This document shows, piece after piece, positions 1-13,487 of a stretch of DNA of 64,000 nucleotides. This DNA comes from Membranipora membranacea (lineage: Eukaryota > Bryozoa > Gymnolaemata > Cheilostomatida > Membraniporidae), in the NCBI GenBank assembly GCA_914767715.1, contig OU612067.1:4402001-4466000 (forward strand), read 5' to 3'. The position numbers were made by a program, and so were the translations under genes. The notes beneath the pieces were generated by a model. The model was given only the letters and a program-made list of their open reading frames with translations. It was not told where the DNA came from and did no database searches. Within the stretch, counting starts at the first letter, position 1, and each line of letters begins with the position of its first letter.

Positions 1-1137
1 CATACAACGATCATATAACTTTCAATACAGTGTTCTAACACAAAAGTAAATGAGTGCACGATACTATACTGATGTGGTTGGCGCAAGTGGTCAAGATATC
101 TCAGCTGACGTTATTGATGCATCGGAAACAGTAGCCTGGGCAGGCTGTCATGGCGTGCCTGCCCAGGCTAGGAAACATGGGTTTATTTTTGTTTTTGTGA
201 TGAAGATTTTTTTGAGAGTCCTTTGCTGATTTGATTTAGTCTGGTCTGTACAATATCATCAGTAGAGCAATGGATGTGTGACAAACCAATCACTTTTTGC
301 AGAATTTTATTGTACTATCACACAATACTGTCATTGTGCTTTTCCGTAATCATGCCATTCTGAAGGAGAATGCATTTGTATTTTCAGCTACTATTGGAAA
401 CTTGGATTTGAATAAAGTGTCAATAGTAAGCTCCATTTGTTCTACAAATTTGTATAAATAAAAATGTAATAAAACGAATTGTACCAATACCAATAATATA
501 GTAAATAACAAAATTGAGCTGATAATACAAATAACCTAAAAATGTTTTTTTTTGTGTCTGATTTCACACAATTAAGGATTAAATTTTTTGCAGCAGATTT
601 TCTGCCGTTAAAACCTTGTAGTTTTAATCCAAAACAAGCCCGGGCACAGTGCCGAAATCCAAAATTTTAATGAGAATGACTCCAAAAGGGTGGACTCAGT
701 GGTGAGACTTTTGTTATTGGTGTGGCCATGTGCTGCTGCATTTGCGATGTGACCTGAAAGTGACATTTTAATGAAATTTTTAATTGATCAACATGTTTGG
801 CCTCATAAATTAATCATGCTATCAAAATATTTATTTGCTGCAGATTATGAAACATTATTACTGTGTAATAGAAAAATATGAAAATCAATGTGTATCAATG
901 TGCACATGTTAATCAGGAAAGGCTGATGCTTACGATGGACTAAATGATTGAGGATAATCATTTATACCTTCAATCCCTTTTATGGTGAATGCCAAACCTA
1001 TAATCTTATTATAGCGTTCTCCAACCGATACTGGCTAACTGCGAAACCAAACACGTTGCTGACCTAGCGCGAAACTGACATAGTGCAAAAGAGTATCCAC
1101 AACCTTTCTTCATGCTAGAAATATACCTCAGCTCAAA
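1..1137. other. Intergenic/left-edge region with no recognisable gene
   Basis: I see no coding exon here. The only structure is a perfect hairpin at 132-170: a 14-base arm (TAGCCTGGGCAGGC), an 11-base loop and the exact reverse complement. The same core (AGCCTGGGCAGGCT) recurs singly near 17685, which suggests a small dispersed repeat. The last part presumably holds the promoter and 5' UTR of the gene that starts at 1138. Confidence 0.5.
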
Positions 1138-1879
1138 ATGGATATTGGACTCAGTTTACTGATGATATTTGTCGGCTTGTCGGCGTGTCTTACAAAAGTA
1201 TGAAGGGATAAATTGGAGACAAGATCCATAAATTATCATCATATCATATTGAGAGTAGTTTGATTTTATGAGCTTCTAGCAATGTGTTTAGCCAATGGAC
1301 CATAATCGGTTTCTATCTCAGGCTGTACAGTTAAGACCTCTGTTGTTTTATCATGAATCAACGTTATATGCATGTGAGATTATTGCTTAGAACTGAACGC
1401 ACTCCAAGATTGCCATTTTGTCTCATTGTATGTTGTAGGCTTCTAATGAGAGAAGATATTTTCTCAAACAGTTGGATGGTGTCTGTTTGGAAGAATTTGA
1501 TCAAAACGCTAAATCTGACACACTAATGCTGTGTCTATCATATTGTTTGGGTCTCTACCGGACATGTTCAACGTTCTCCTACAATACAGAGTTAAAATCC
1601 TGCAATGTCTCACATACATCTGCTTTTGTGCCCTGTGAAGGTGACATGTGGGAGACATACACAAGTGTCTACTCTGCATCAGTGCTCTCAGACGCTACTA
1701 TGACAACCCCACTACAATCAGGTGTTAGTAATGAGGGTACTACTGAATACGAAGACAGAAGTGAGGCAGAAGTGATCGGTGAATCTGAAGTCTCTACGGA
1801 GGACGGTGACGGTGTACCTCTGAATTCACAGACTACCGAGGAAAGGGTAACATCAGCCAGTAACACGACACCAGCGTAA
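1138..1879 (+). CDS. Small secreted PAN/apple-like domain protein (two exons)
   Basis: Two exons join in frame: 1138-1197 (phase 0, donor GTATGA) and 1439-1879 (acceptor TTGTAG), for about 166 aa. Exon 1 is a signal peptide (MDIGLSLLMIFVGLSACLTK). Exon 2 begins with a roughly 60-residue cysteine-rich module whose spacing (GVCLEEF, LCLSYCLG, CSTFSY, KSCNVS, VPCEG) resembles a PAN/apple domain, a protein- or carbohydrate-binding fold. A Ser/Thr/Glu-rich acidic tail with no membrane segment follows, so the product is probably secreted. It converges on receptor A; the two stop codons are about 650 bp apart. The PAN assignment rests on cysteine pattern only. An AATAAA at 2237-2242 could be its polyadenylation signal. 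Confidence 0.7.
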
Positions 1880-2527
1880 CACCATCGTGACACCAGCGTG
1901 ACACCATCGTAGGGTATGACATTTGTTATGGATGAAGGAACATATTGACAGAGCAACACACAACTTTTAGAGAACTAAATTCATTGATTGCATTTAATAT
2001 GTGTGAAATTCGTTTACATGTAATTTATTCATTTTTTGGTTATCCAAATAGACAATAGAAAATTTGCTAAAATAAGGCAAGAAGTTATAACATGAGGAAT
2101 ACAATAACCTTTTTGGTACCCTATTTAGACATTCCTATTTTATCAAAAGCTATTTATTTGCCTGTTGGCAGTGACGCTTTGCTGTGCTGCGTGATTAAAT
2201 TAATCTGTTGGTACATAAAGTGATTGAGTATAATGAAATAAATTATCTGAAAAAATAAAATGAAATGGCGGAAGTGTGTAGAAAGGCACAATGTTGATTG
2301 TGCAGTTCTTATACCTTTGCAAACTGCACTTTCAGCATTCGACTATATCAGGGTAATTTACCTATAGCTACAGCAACTCATGATTAAATGATTGAATATT
2401 TTCATGAAGTAAAAATTTAATATTATCTGCAGTTTTTTTGCGATTTTGAGTGTAATAGATTTAAAATGTTTTTATTTGTGTCCTTGACAAACTTTGATGT
2501 AATAGATCCGGTATATAACCAGATAAA
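1880..2527. other. Convergent 3' intergenic region with poly(A) signals
   Basis: This region lies between the PAN-like gene (+) and receptor A (-). On the plus strand there is AATAAA at 2237-2242. On the minus strand there is AATAAA (plus-strand TTTATT) at 2471-2476, about 55 bases beyond the receptor A stop. I see no coding exon. Confidence 0.45.
2471..2476 (-). promoter_or_regulatory. Poly(A) signal of receptor A
   Basis: TTTATT on the plus strand reads AATAAA on the minus strand, about 55 nt past the stop codon of receptor A. This is a consensus match at a plausible distance. Confidence 0.45.
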
Positions 2528-5500
2528 TTATGTACCATACAGATCATTGTCAATCAGCTCAGTAGTAGTTGTCTTTTTCATATTTGAGGCTCTTATTGGA
2601 GCATAATCTTCAGTTATCTCCCTCTCATCCTCAGTTCTTTGAATGAAACAGGAAATTATGTTTATGATTAACCCAAATAATAGTCATAATACAGGTTGCC
2701 CGGCTGGGGGCCATTGGATGGGAGGAAAGAGTCTGCTGCTGGGGGGCTCAGACTAAGGTTAGTTATGTTATACATTATCCCATTAATTGATTACAGAATT
2801 AGGGCCCTAAAACCATTGGTGATTATCTATTCATACAAGATGGTAAGACAACTCCCAGCTTATACCTAGCATACCCAGCATACCTAGCATAGCGATCATA
2901 ATCGCTTCTCGGCCTATTGGCTAAGATCAAAGTGTCATGGCCAATGGCTGATTAGTGCCTGTTTCAGTTTCTGGCAGCTTGCTGCACACTCACGAATAGG
3001 AGGTCCACCATGGCCTCACCTCTAGGATGCATTCTAGCTTGCTAGGATGTATCACACTCTCAGTATGAGGACTCCGGGCAACTTGCATCCCTCTTTAGGG
3101 GCAGCCCACCCTCTGTTTGGTCATAAACAGGGCCAACTTATACCCGTTGATATAACAAATATAAAAACTGTGAACAAAAATATAAGGTCCAGTAAGTCAG
3201 TAGAGAAAAAAGTGCAAGCCAGACAGACTTGACGTGAAAATACAACTAATCATTTTATATCCAAATGGATTTGGACACATTATGCCTGAAGAGAGTGTCA
3301 GGGTGGTTTAAATAAAAAAGGGCTGTTTCCTGATGGTACGAGTCGTCCGAGATTTTGAAAGGTCTGTTGTTTAAATGTATATTTGATTTTTCCAAAGTAA
3401 AATTATAGCATGCTTTGAACTCAACTATGGCATGTGTAATATTCCCCCCCCCCCCTCCGCTCCCCTGCAATGCAATATCACACTTGATTGCCCGTGGGTA
3501 TCAGGTCTGTTGTACATTTGTTGTCGTTAACCTGCAATCGATTAGAATTCCAGATCAGTGCACCATCATATCCTCTTAGGAATGCTTCTGTTCAGGAGTC
3601 TTAATTGCATGGGGACCATCTTCAGAAGAGTTGCTTGATCATGCCTGCCGATTCTGATCTAGCATTACTACCTTCAATTACACGCAAAACAATTGAAGCT
3701 CCCTTTTTATCTTCCTGCAAAATACTAGTTACTGACCTCTGAATAGAAGTAAAATTTTCATATTCATCTTCTGTAGCACCTGCTAACTGATACTCAGCAT
3801 CATCAGCCAGATCGTAATCACCTCTAGTCTGATCAGACACCTGTGCTGCCATGTCATAATCTGTGTCACCTACTTGAGATATACCAGCATGCACCTGATA
3901 AGGAGTTACCTTCTCTGCTAATGAGTAAGCTCCTCCTACCTCCTCTGCCATGTTGTAGACGTTATCAGAGCCTGAAGGATTGTGTTGCATATCGGTTGGA
4001 TACTCAGAGTGTACTGTACCCTCAGGTAGGTAGTGATACTCATCATCATATGTCCCTAAAAGTAACATAATGTCATCGTCTTAATCAAAGAACTACATTG
4101 GGGCGGGGGGGGGGGGGCTGAGAGGGGGTTGACTTCATTAGTTTGTTTCCTCATATTCATTAACAGCCTACTCCACTTTATTGTTTTACACCCATTTCTT
4201 TTGAAACAATAGCTATGATAAAACAAACTCTTATGGATTCAGACCCACTAGCATAGGATATATCAACAAAGCATTTTCATGATAATATATATCTGTCCCT
4301 AGTTTGAATGATCGACCTCCAACCTCCCAGGCTTCCGACTGTTGGATTTTATTGTTGGCGGATCCTAGCTAAATAGAGTGTGATTCATTTTGCCTACATT
4401 AGGGTTGCCCTCTTCTATTGGTGAGCCGCCGTCAAAATAGTATGAGAACAACCTTTAATGCTGGTAAATTTGATCAATCTTGTCCTTGATCTGGTCTAGT
4501 CAGAATAAAAAGAGGGATATGACATCAATGAACTTGATGGCATCCATGTTTGACATTCTTGCATTTGACATACCTGTATTAGAGTTCAGATTAGACATGT
4601 GCATGGTTGAATTCCCATCTGCATCTGGTGGAACAGCTGGTGTCCTGAGGAAAATAAGAAATGAGGTTGAAATATCGCCTATTTGTTACTACAGTGTACA
4701 TACAAGGCATCTATCAATGTAAAATCTTGTACACAGAACCAATATTCTTGTCAGACTCAAACAATATAAACATAATTTCTTCAGATTTCTCACTTTGTAT
4801 GCCTCCTTCGTCTTACAAATACGATAACCAGGATGATGACCACAATAAGGACCAGCAGACCGGCCCCAACTGCAGCTCCTATGGTGACTCCATCATTCTT
4901 GTCTCGAACTATCGAGTCAGCATCACCCTTAGAGTTTGAAACAGTTGATCTCATTTTTGAAGTTGAAAAGTCTGCAGAATATCAAAACATGTGTTATTCT
5001 TGTAATTGAAATCATAGCGACTGTAAAACTTTTGATGGGATTTCTTTTAAATAACTGTACTTTAATTTTGCACAGATTTTTTCAGTTTTAAGGTAAAAAG
5101 AAATGCCTTATAGTAGAAAATAACAAGCATTTTCTTGTTGAACAGGACCGTGAGTGTTTCCATGTGTATGTCCATTGATTTAACATTCAGAAATTTTAAT
5201 ATTCACATACTTGAATTACTTGCAGAAATTTCGCTTCCAAAAGAATAAGATTGTCAACTCTGTGACTAGAGGGAATCTTACCTGCTGCATTATTTGTTGT
5301 TGAGGGTGCGATGGTGATCGGATTCTGTGTTGAACTCGGTGGTGAATCTAGCACTAAAACCATACAATAATGATTAAGAATCGTGGTAGTATAAGGATTA
5401 AGGTATCCTTCTTGCTGATAATCAGCTTTGTAGCCTTTAAGGTCAATGAAGTAGGCTACCAAGTAGTTTCCCATGTGGGTTTTTTTCATTTTTACAATAG

Positions 5501-8500
5501 ATTATAGATATATTTTTCTAATGATACTTCTTATTTTATGATTGGGTTATTAGTAGAGGGGGGGGGGGTCCAACGCTCGAAAAACGGATCAAACCTGATC
5601 TACTCCGGCACACCATTACTAATGTGTTTAAGGGAAAAAAGCCATGGTTATCAATTTGAGAGGGAACGCGCTCACGTAGGGATGTGATATGCTATAAAAG
5701 TGATAGAAAATACATTTACACAAGTAGGTTCTCAAAATATACGGCATAGTACCTGCATATCTGAAGAAGAATCCTTTGCTCCTAGCGTTTGTAGTTTTTG
5801 TAGTTTTGAACTGATAAACCACCTTTTGTTCGATAACAGTCAATGTCATATTCTGGTTCAGGTTCGGAGATTGTTCGCTCTTTGAGCTGTTGCAGTACTT
5901 TACACCCGATGAAGGCATTTCACTGCTCACCCCAGTAATTTGAAGAAAATCATCTAGGCATTCTGTGAATCCAGCGGGCACATCGAAGAGGTAGAACTGA
6001 ATCTCAAGTTTCTGACCAACTGTCAATCCTGTGATCTCATATTCAGAATCAATATTTCTACTGTATCGTGACGGAAAGGATGAGTGGCTTAGGATGTAAC
6101 CCTCTTTTGATGATGATGTTCCTTTCATTTGATTTGGATTGTGGATTGATGGAGCATCTGCAGGTAGAAAAACAATCACTGTCAATGGCATATTATGATA
6201 ATCAAGTTCCAACGTCACGAAAATGTTATTGATCAAGTCAAGAGTTATCAATCATGATAGTACTAGAAAAGATTTACACACATTAACCAATTGAGGTACT
6301 TACTCGCAGACTTTGCATGACCATGTGCACTGTTAGAACTCACGTTACTTGCGGGAACCTATAAAACTAGTATCTTCCTTGTCTGACTCATCAACTTTGA
6401 TGCAGATATGGATGGGTATATAAAGTAATGAGGTTAAAATGTTAACCAGCCATAAATATCACCCTTATGAGTCAGCGTGAAATGTTAGAATATTTAGCTG
6501 AAAATCGGTGTTTTTTTCTGTTTGAAAGGCACGGACATGTAATATACCAGCATGCTCAGCACTGGATGAATATTCTGCTTGCAATATGTAATTGCTAAAT
6601 GTTTAAGTTCACATTTTGACCCTCCCTAAAACAACCTGTACCAACCTAAAGCACGGAAGCATGGTGAGCTTTCCCCGCTATTTGGTTCAACAGACCATAC
6701 TTGATTTGCGCATTTAAACTCATCCTGTTGCGTTTGTCCCCCAAGGTTGCATGTTCCACTGATTGACACGTCATTGTAAGTTGAGGATGTTACATGGGTG
6801 CTGCTGTATAACTCAAAGGCTTTTGATTTGCATCCTTCCTCCCTCCCTGTAAAACAAACTTGACAAATTAATTGGGAGCTGATTTTGCAGTTGTACAACT
6901 AGTCTGACATGCTACAAAATCCATGTGTGAGTGATAGGTCCAGCAGGCTGGGATCTCTAGAAAGAAGACAATTAACTATAACTATCTAAGGAGTGTCTAA
7001 GGGGTGACTAAGGGATCTCCAACGGGTGTTGAGGTGGTCGATTTTACGATTCATTACAAAGTCATACAAAACTACCAAATTAAAATGCAAGTGTATGGGA
7101 CGCTTGATCACAAACTTACTTGATTTTTCCCAGCCATCCTCTCACATAAAACCCATATGGACAAATTTTGAACTACAATACAGGTTAAAACAGGAACTAC
7201 TCTGGCAGCAAGTAGCATATTATGATACCAAACCTATGTCATAGCGCATATAGAATCCTGTAGACTGTGCGTTGCTGGACACCAGGTCCAAAAATATATC
7301 TCTATTGGTAATCCAGTAAGTAATGTGCTGGTTTGCATTTGGTCTATTTTGTGTATTACAGTAGGTTGTTTGGTTGGCAGTAGATGTCTGATATAACTCC
7401 ACGACCCCTCTTATTCTCAGATAGTTTATGCATTGCTCTGATGTGAAATCTTTCTGCTCCACACTGAATTCATAGAACCTGATGTACAATTTCTGGCCCA
7501 CGCTTAATCCATGCAAGACCAAAGCAGCATTAATAGATCCTGTGTATTTGGTAGGAAATGAGTCATGACTTAGAACAAGTGCTGTGGTCTGAGTGGTTGA
7601 TTTCAATTGCTCTGCCTCGCTTTGACTGTAAATTGATATTGCGTCTGAAATAAAAAGAATTGGATTGGAATAAGGTTTATCATATACTTTGCAAAAGGTA
7701 AATTTATTATTGTCTTCAACTTACAGGAAAGAAGATTACTCCTACTATTGTTGTTATTGAAGTTATGAAAAAAATCCACTCTTTCGTGCATCGATTGTCC
7801 AAGTGTCCCATCCTCCCTGATTTTCCCACCTTTAAAAGCAATCTAATATATATATACGCTGCACTCATAGTAAGGTAAATTTCTAATCACTGGCGATAAT
7901 AGTTTTTATTGATAAAATAATTTGTCTGCCTTCAACCAATGAACTCCCTCTTCCTCGAGGGGAGAGGAAGTTCATTGCTTCAACATGTGTTAGACCGAGA
8001 TCCACCCTATCATAATTATTTTTATCATCACTTTTACTTTGCATATTTAAATCTGGCCCTTGGCTAGGCAACGGGTCTCTCGGTACTTAATTGATATTCA
8101 CTAATTCTTTTGGTATGTTTTTATAGTCTCAACTGGAAAGCTTGTCTTAGATTACGTAACAAGCAGAATGATGTACGTGCCATGTAAATCAAATTCCCTA
8201 CAGGGTGAATTTAAGACTGAACACAGTCACTAGGTATCATTTTCGGGCTTGCAGTCTCACTTACTTGAAGAGTTGAAGCAAATAGATGGGGTAACTGAGC
8301 TCCAATTGTTGTCAGTACAAGTTATCCAATCTCTAACTGTGCTGTCGCCTAATCTACACTCTGCAGCCCAGTAGCCATTCTCATTTGGAGGTGAAACACT
8401 GGAATAAATGTCCAGTAGGGACTGCCTGCAGGTATACCTAGTCACTAAAATAAAAGTGAGTTACTCATCGTTTATAAATATAAATGAGCTGGTTCTTTCG

Positions 8501-10269
8501 TTAAATAATGTGGAGGGTTGCCGTATTTGAACATCAACTAAACTGTGTTGCCGGCAGACTAGACTGTATTGTTTGTTGATTATACATATACTGTGACAGA
8601 GACCACTTTTATTGTGACAAGCTGATGGTATAATTAAGGTACTGCGCCGACATTATTAGCGCTACCAATTCCTGCAATCAACGAAAAATGGTCTACTTGC
8701 TCTAACCTACTGCATATCATCTTATTTCGTTTACCTCTTTCCACTTTTACCTGTGTATTTTATGAGAAATCCTCCTCTCCATGGACCATAGTTGTTCTGT
8801 GTGTTGAAATTGAAAACAACTCCATCATCTGATATGAAATATCTCCTCTCAGATAACGCTGTGGTATTCGCGTTGCAAAATCTAGACGCTGTCCGCCAAT
8901 CTTTCCAAAAAGGCATCACTCCAGACACATCAAGATAGTCTGGACAGTTCCAGTTGTTGAGTTGGAAAGTCAGGAACTTGAGAGTGATGACACTTAGTGT
9001 ACTACTACCAGCCACTTGTAGAGTAAGGTCTGAGTCGATATTTGGAGTGTAATGGTTGTTACTAGCAGTCCATAGTTGTGTGTGGCTGGCAACAAAGCCG
9101 TGTGGTTGAGTTAACACATTTCGACTGGTTTGTACAGGATTAGTCTGATGAATACATCTGGCTACTAAAGTAAAATAAGAAAACAATGAAATTAGAAACT
9201 TTGAATAACATTATTTTCTTAACAAAACCGACAAATATATATTGTAATAAATGAGTATGTAGTAGATAAAATATAAAGGGTCTGGAGGGTAGGCAACAGA
9301 AAAAAATTAATTCTGGCATTATGGCATTAAATTATTAAATTCACTCAATCGCTCATGGTGCTTTTTTCAATTTTATGGTGTTTCCATCCTTTTTTCTATG
9401 TCATCTAATACTTACTTATATAAGTGAATGAAAAGCCTCTTCTTGTGTATGTGGGATAAGATGTGTCAAAATGGAAATATAAACTGTTACTGTACCAGTG
9501 GTAATTGGTCCAATCTTGTGAGGGAACACCCCGAGAGTTACACATAATCATTCCATTAACTGAAAGGAAGTGTGTGCAGATATTCGAGTCTTGCCATGTC
9601 CCAAACACCTCAAACGGTCTGCCAAATTTCAACAACAGTATATCACCAGCACTAGGTCCAGTTGTCCCTGTCACATATATAAAAGCATTGGTCGGTTCGT
9701 AGTAAGAGTTTGGATAACTATTATGGCTCTTGATAATTCCTGATGTCTCATTGGTTGTCTGTGTACCATTGCTGAAGTAAATTATTGAATTGTCACCTGG
9801 AATAGAATATTTAAATATTTATAATTATAGACAGCTTTAGCCCATGCCCATGCAGCAATTATGGAACATTTTGATTTTTTTTAAAATTGTATGGATCAGT
9901 ATAGACTCAATGAGCACTCTATGAAACTCTACACTTAGTCACTGTACATCCTATAAGAGTCTGAATTCCATAGCATTCATTTTTCCAAAATAATCTGGTA
10001 AGGTCTGTTGCTAAATTTAAAAGTTAGTGGAGGAGTGGCAAACCAATGAGCTGGCCGTCGTCCGATTAGAGCCACCACATTGGCTAGGGAACTTATTTGC
10101 CTCTTTTGATGAAAGTATATCTCAACCTGATTTATTTTTATTAGTCCTACACTTTTTTATCATTTGTCATTTTGCACTAGAAGATTAACAACTCACCCGC
10201 ATTAGGGGTGCATAATGCATACAAAACAGCAATCCAAGCAGTAAATGCTACGCCATGTTGATTTCCCAT
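2528..10269 (-). CDS. Receptor A: CUB-CUB-sushi-CUB-sushi-CUB-stalk-TM with polytyrosine tail
   Basis: Twelve exons join in frame to 937 aa: 10197-10269 signal peptide (MGNQHGVAFTAWIAVL); 9416-9796 CUB1; 8751-9164 CUB2; 8265-8444 four-cysteine sushi/CCP-like; 7234-7644 CUB3; 6646-6846 second sushi-like; 5753-6157 CUB4; 5282-5353 Ser/Thr/Pro stalk; 4794-4971 transmembrane (AAVGAGLLVLIVVIILVIVF, then RRRR); 4574-4644, 3737-4055 and 2528-2636 tail. CUB exons end in the family's F-x-x-x-Y-x-G-like strand. All ectodomain introns are phase 1, a modular exon-shuffling layout. Tail tyrosine motifs are YHYLPEG, YNMAEE, YSLAEK, YDMAAQ, YDLADD, YQLAGA, YENF (YxN, GRB2-SH2 type), YAPI and a C-terminal LYGT. 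It is the largest member, with four CUB domains. The surface-receptor role is inferred from architecture; the ligand is unknown. Confidence 0.85.
2901..3130 (+). mobile_element. SINE with U2 snRNA-derived head (copy 1)
   Basis: The first 30 or more bases (ATCGCTTCTCGGCCTATTGG, then CTAAGATCAAAGTGT) match the 5' end of U2 snRNA almost exactly. After that the sequence stops resembling U2 and continues as an unrelated body of about 195 bp. The same head and body recur at 13602-13829, so this is a dispersed element and not a U2 gene. It lies in the last intron of receptor A, antisense to the gene. SINEs with snRNA-derived heads are known in some vertebrates. Confidence 0.8.
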
Positions 10270-12426
10270 CTTATTTTGCACAAGAAAAAGGAGAAAATTA
10301 TAACTCTAGGGCTTACAACGTCACCATTTTCACATCTAAAATAGAAATAATCCATTTACTGATAATTACGATACAAACAATGATTGCACGCATCAGTACA
10401 TCACTAAACTACACCTACATTGAAAGTTAATCAGCCGTTGGCAGCTATTTGGCAATTTTGAAATTTTAAGCAAGCCTATGCCGAATTTCATAATTTCTTT
10501 ATTTGAAAACAGCGGTTTATTTGGGATAGATTCATAAAAGTAGAGAAAGTTACAATGGAAAAAATATCTACCCAGCAAAATCACCGGCGTCACTGCATCT
10601 GATCAGACGGCGCAGGAAACATCGTACAAGTTTGGAGCCATCAGTGGTCAGTCTGACACTTAAAGCTCACTCATACAGACGCCTTTAGACTGAGAGCCAG
10701 GACTTTTAAACTCCAGGTTTGAACAACAAATCTCAATACCACAGAAGGTGATGGCTGGATCAAGAGGTAATAATTAGGGCCTTTTACTTCTTGCCAGGAT
10801 GGGACATTCTAATTGCCATCCCTCTCTGAACCGTGATTATGCCTGCCGGAGAGCCCTAACTCCAGCCTATGGCTGTCTCAATCGCCCCATTCTAGTAGAT
10901 CAGGTTTGGAAAGGCTACCAGCTGTGTGCTATGCGCTGCGAATAAACTATCGCACATGTACTGTCCAAAAATCAAGTTGGTCAATCTTCACCGCTATAAT
11001 GTAATATACATCGACTCAAGGAGGACCTAGAGCACTGTAACATGTTACCTCTCAGCCATCAATAGAAGTTGAGCAGACTTACTCTGCGTTCATTTACAGT
11101 ACTTCAGCATACTTTAGTTGTGATCTAGATAGATCAAAATGATATTACTCAATTTTGAGTCAGTAACAATGCAATGAATGGGTGGTCAGTCATGGGGTAT
11201 CAAATCAAAGTCTTGAGTGTTATGTAGGAAACAAGGGCTGTAATAGTGAATTGTCCAGCGTTGAATCTGATATAGCGCACTGATTCCGAAAAACCGTCAT
11301 CCTAACACAAGCGCAATGCCTATATAATCTTACCTGCCTCCTTTGAGCTGAGCTCCACACACCTTAGCTAAGCTTGGTACAGTAGTATAGTATCCGCGTC
11401 ATTACTGAAAAGATCACCCGCACTTTAATCTTACACTCCTACTCCCTTCATAACATGACATAGAATAGATTTTTCGAGGTGATTAGTCGGGTTATCAGTT
11501 GATTTTAGCCATTTATAAACAATCACTACTACCTTATCAGTTTTCACTTTTCATAAAGCTTGAATAGGACAGTGACAAACTTGATCTGCTTGTTATCCTA
11601 TAGTATGTTTGTAGTTCACTGTGACCTTGTTATATTATGTACTAGACTGTTGTACCCCATGTTGAGAGAGCAATGAAAATAGCTAAACATGAACTATATA
11701 TATATATTGAGCAGAAGTATCACCACCTTGGCCAATGTGTAATAGAAAAATAGCAACAGAAACCCAAAGTATGAATTGCTAAAAACAGTCCAATCATAAT
11801 ACAAGTACCAATGAAATTCATGTGTCAACCATACACATATTGATAACAAATAGACAAAAAAAATATTGAAAACGTATATACATATTTTTTTACTCCCCTC
11901 ATTATGGAGAACAGCAACGCATTTATCAACTGGCAACTGCAGCACATCAATTAATCGTTTGGCACGTTTGCAATCCAAAATGAAGGTGCTTGTTAATTAA
12001 ATCAGATTGAGAAGAAAATAATTGGTCATATTCATTAAGATAAGATACTAAGTTAGCACAGTGACATCAGTTGAATCGAAAATTTTATTCAACAGTAAAA
12101 TTTGTTTAATAGCGTCACAATCCTGTCTCAAGGGCTGACACCTTAGAAAATTAAACTCTGAGCATGAAATTTGTTCAGCATTACTTACCTACCTTTTTAC
12201 ATGAGTTCTTCATTAACTCTTTTCTAAATCAGAAGCTCCATAAAATATTCTCAGTGGTTCTGATGATGCAAGATTACCAAATAAAAAATGTAATAGTTTA
12301 ATGTTAAAGTTTTGTCCTTGAAAACGCTTCGATATAGTCATAAACATATAAATACTATTTATATAATACTATTTATATGTATATAGATACAGTAGATGAA
12401 ATTGATAGCCAGTATAACCAGATACA
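10270..12426. other. Intergenic region between receptor A and psi-B
   Basis: It holds the promoter side of A (right of 10269) and the 3' side of psi-B. A minus-strand open frame at 11694-11978 is leucine/tyrosine-rich in AT-rich sequence and matches nothing I recognise. No coding exon, RNA gene or mobile element could be supported. Confidence 0.4.
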
Positions 12427-13003
12427 TTATGTACCATACAGATCATTGTCGATCAGCTCAGTGGTAGTTTTCTTTCTCGTATTTGAGGCTCTTATTGGAG
12501 CATAATCTTTAGTTATCTCCCTCTCATCCTCAGCTCTGTGTGTGAAACAGAAAATTACAATCAGTAATGATAACCCATAACAATAGCTGTGGTTTGTCAA
12601 GACCGTTGTGTTATGTGTAAACAATGAACTCCCTTTTCATAAGTGAAAGCTTTGGTGATTATCTTTTCATGTATAATGATGGAACAACTCTTAACATGGA
12701 GTACATATTTCTTTGTTATGAAAACTAACAACTGTAAATGAGTGAATACAATTATTATGTTTATGATAACTTGATCTATGTTTTTTTCTCTCAAAGTCCT
12801 TTCTGATTTGGCACTGCCTTGCTATTTAACCTAGTCGGATCTGTTTAGATCAAAACCATAAATGCGGTGTGCGAGGATGTATTGTCACTATCCCACACAG
12901 GCAACCCAAGCTTGAGGGGAGAGGGGAGGGCTGCTAAATAGGATGGTCAAACAAGACTCAGAGTATTAAGAAAAAATAAAAAACTAAATCGCACAAGATA
13001 TAT

Positions 13004-13345
13004 CCTATAGGAGTTTAATTTAGCTAGAGTTTAATTTCGCTACTATGGTGAGTGAGTTTAAATTTCGCTAGTAGGCTTACTAGCGAAAACTAAAAAAAAA
13101 TGTCCAAGCTGGGATTCGAACCTAGCGCATAACCCTCCAACTGATTGCAAGGCAGACACTTAGACCACACACCACACTGCCTTGCATGCTTAGGTAAGGT
13201 GTATTCCTGTATAACTGTACATTGTATATGAAACTCAGTGGTGTTTATTGCTTAGGAAGTAATTTCCGCTATCATACAATTTCGCTACTTAGGCAAAAAC
13301 GCTAAAAGCGAATCCTAAATGCCGCGAAAACTAAACTCCTATAGG
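13004..13345. mobile_element. TIR element (MITE-like) enclosing a tRNA-like sequence
   Basis: Perfect 14-bp terminal inverted repeats (CCTATAGGAGTTTA at 13004-13017 and its complement at 13332-13345) bound a 342-bp unit. Its subterminal parts repeat TTTCGCTA-type words in both orientations. In the middle, 13101-13173 read on the minus strand has tRNA promoter-like boxes, including GGTTCGAATCC (B box). It lies in the intron between the last two psi-B tail exons. I see no transposase, so it is non-autonomous. Confidence 0.65.
13101..13173 (-). repeat. tRNA-like (tRNA-derived SINE) sequence inside the TIR element
   Basis: On the minus strand it has an A-box-like TGGTCTAAGTGTCTG and a canonical B box GGTTCGAATCC about 35 bases later. 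The anticodon arm does not pair as a standard five-base stem, so I read it as tRNA-derived and not as a working tRNA gene. Confidence 0.5.
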
Positions 13346-13487
13346 GTACATGATATCATGGAATTAATGACCAGCAATATACTGACCTCTGAATAGCAGT
13401 AAAGTTTTCATATTCATCTTCTGTAGCACCTGCTAACTGATATAACTGATACTCATCATCCTCAGCCAGATCATAATCACCTCTAGC

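Noticed and set aside
2901-3130. Functional U2 snRNA gene
   Set aside because: Only the first 30-odd bases match U2. The branchpoint-pairing segment, Sm site and 3' stem-loops are missing.
3440-4120. Homopolymer C and G runs (about 3444-3455 and 4103-4118) as quadruplex or regulatory sites
   Set aside because: They are simple homopolymer tracts in introns of receptor A with no flanking structure.
11694-11978. 94-codon minus-strand frame rich in Leu, Tyr and Phe
   Set aside because: It lies in AT-rich intergenic DNA with skewed composition and no motif; apparent membrane segments follow from the base composition.
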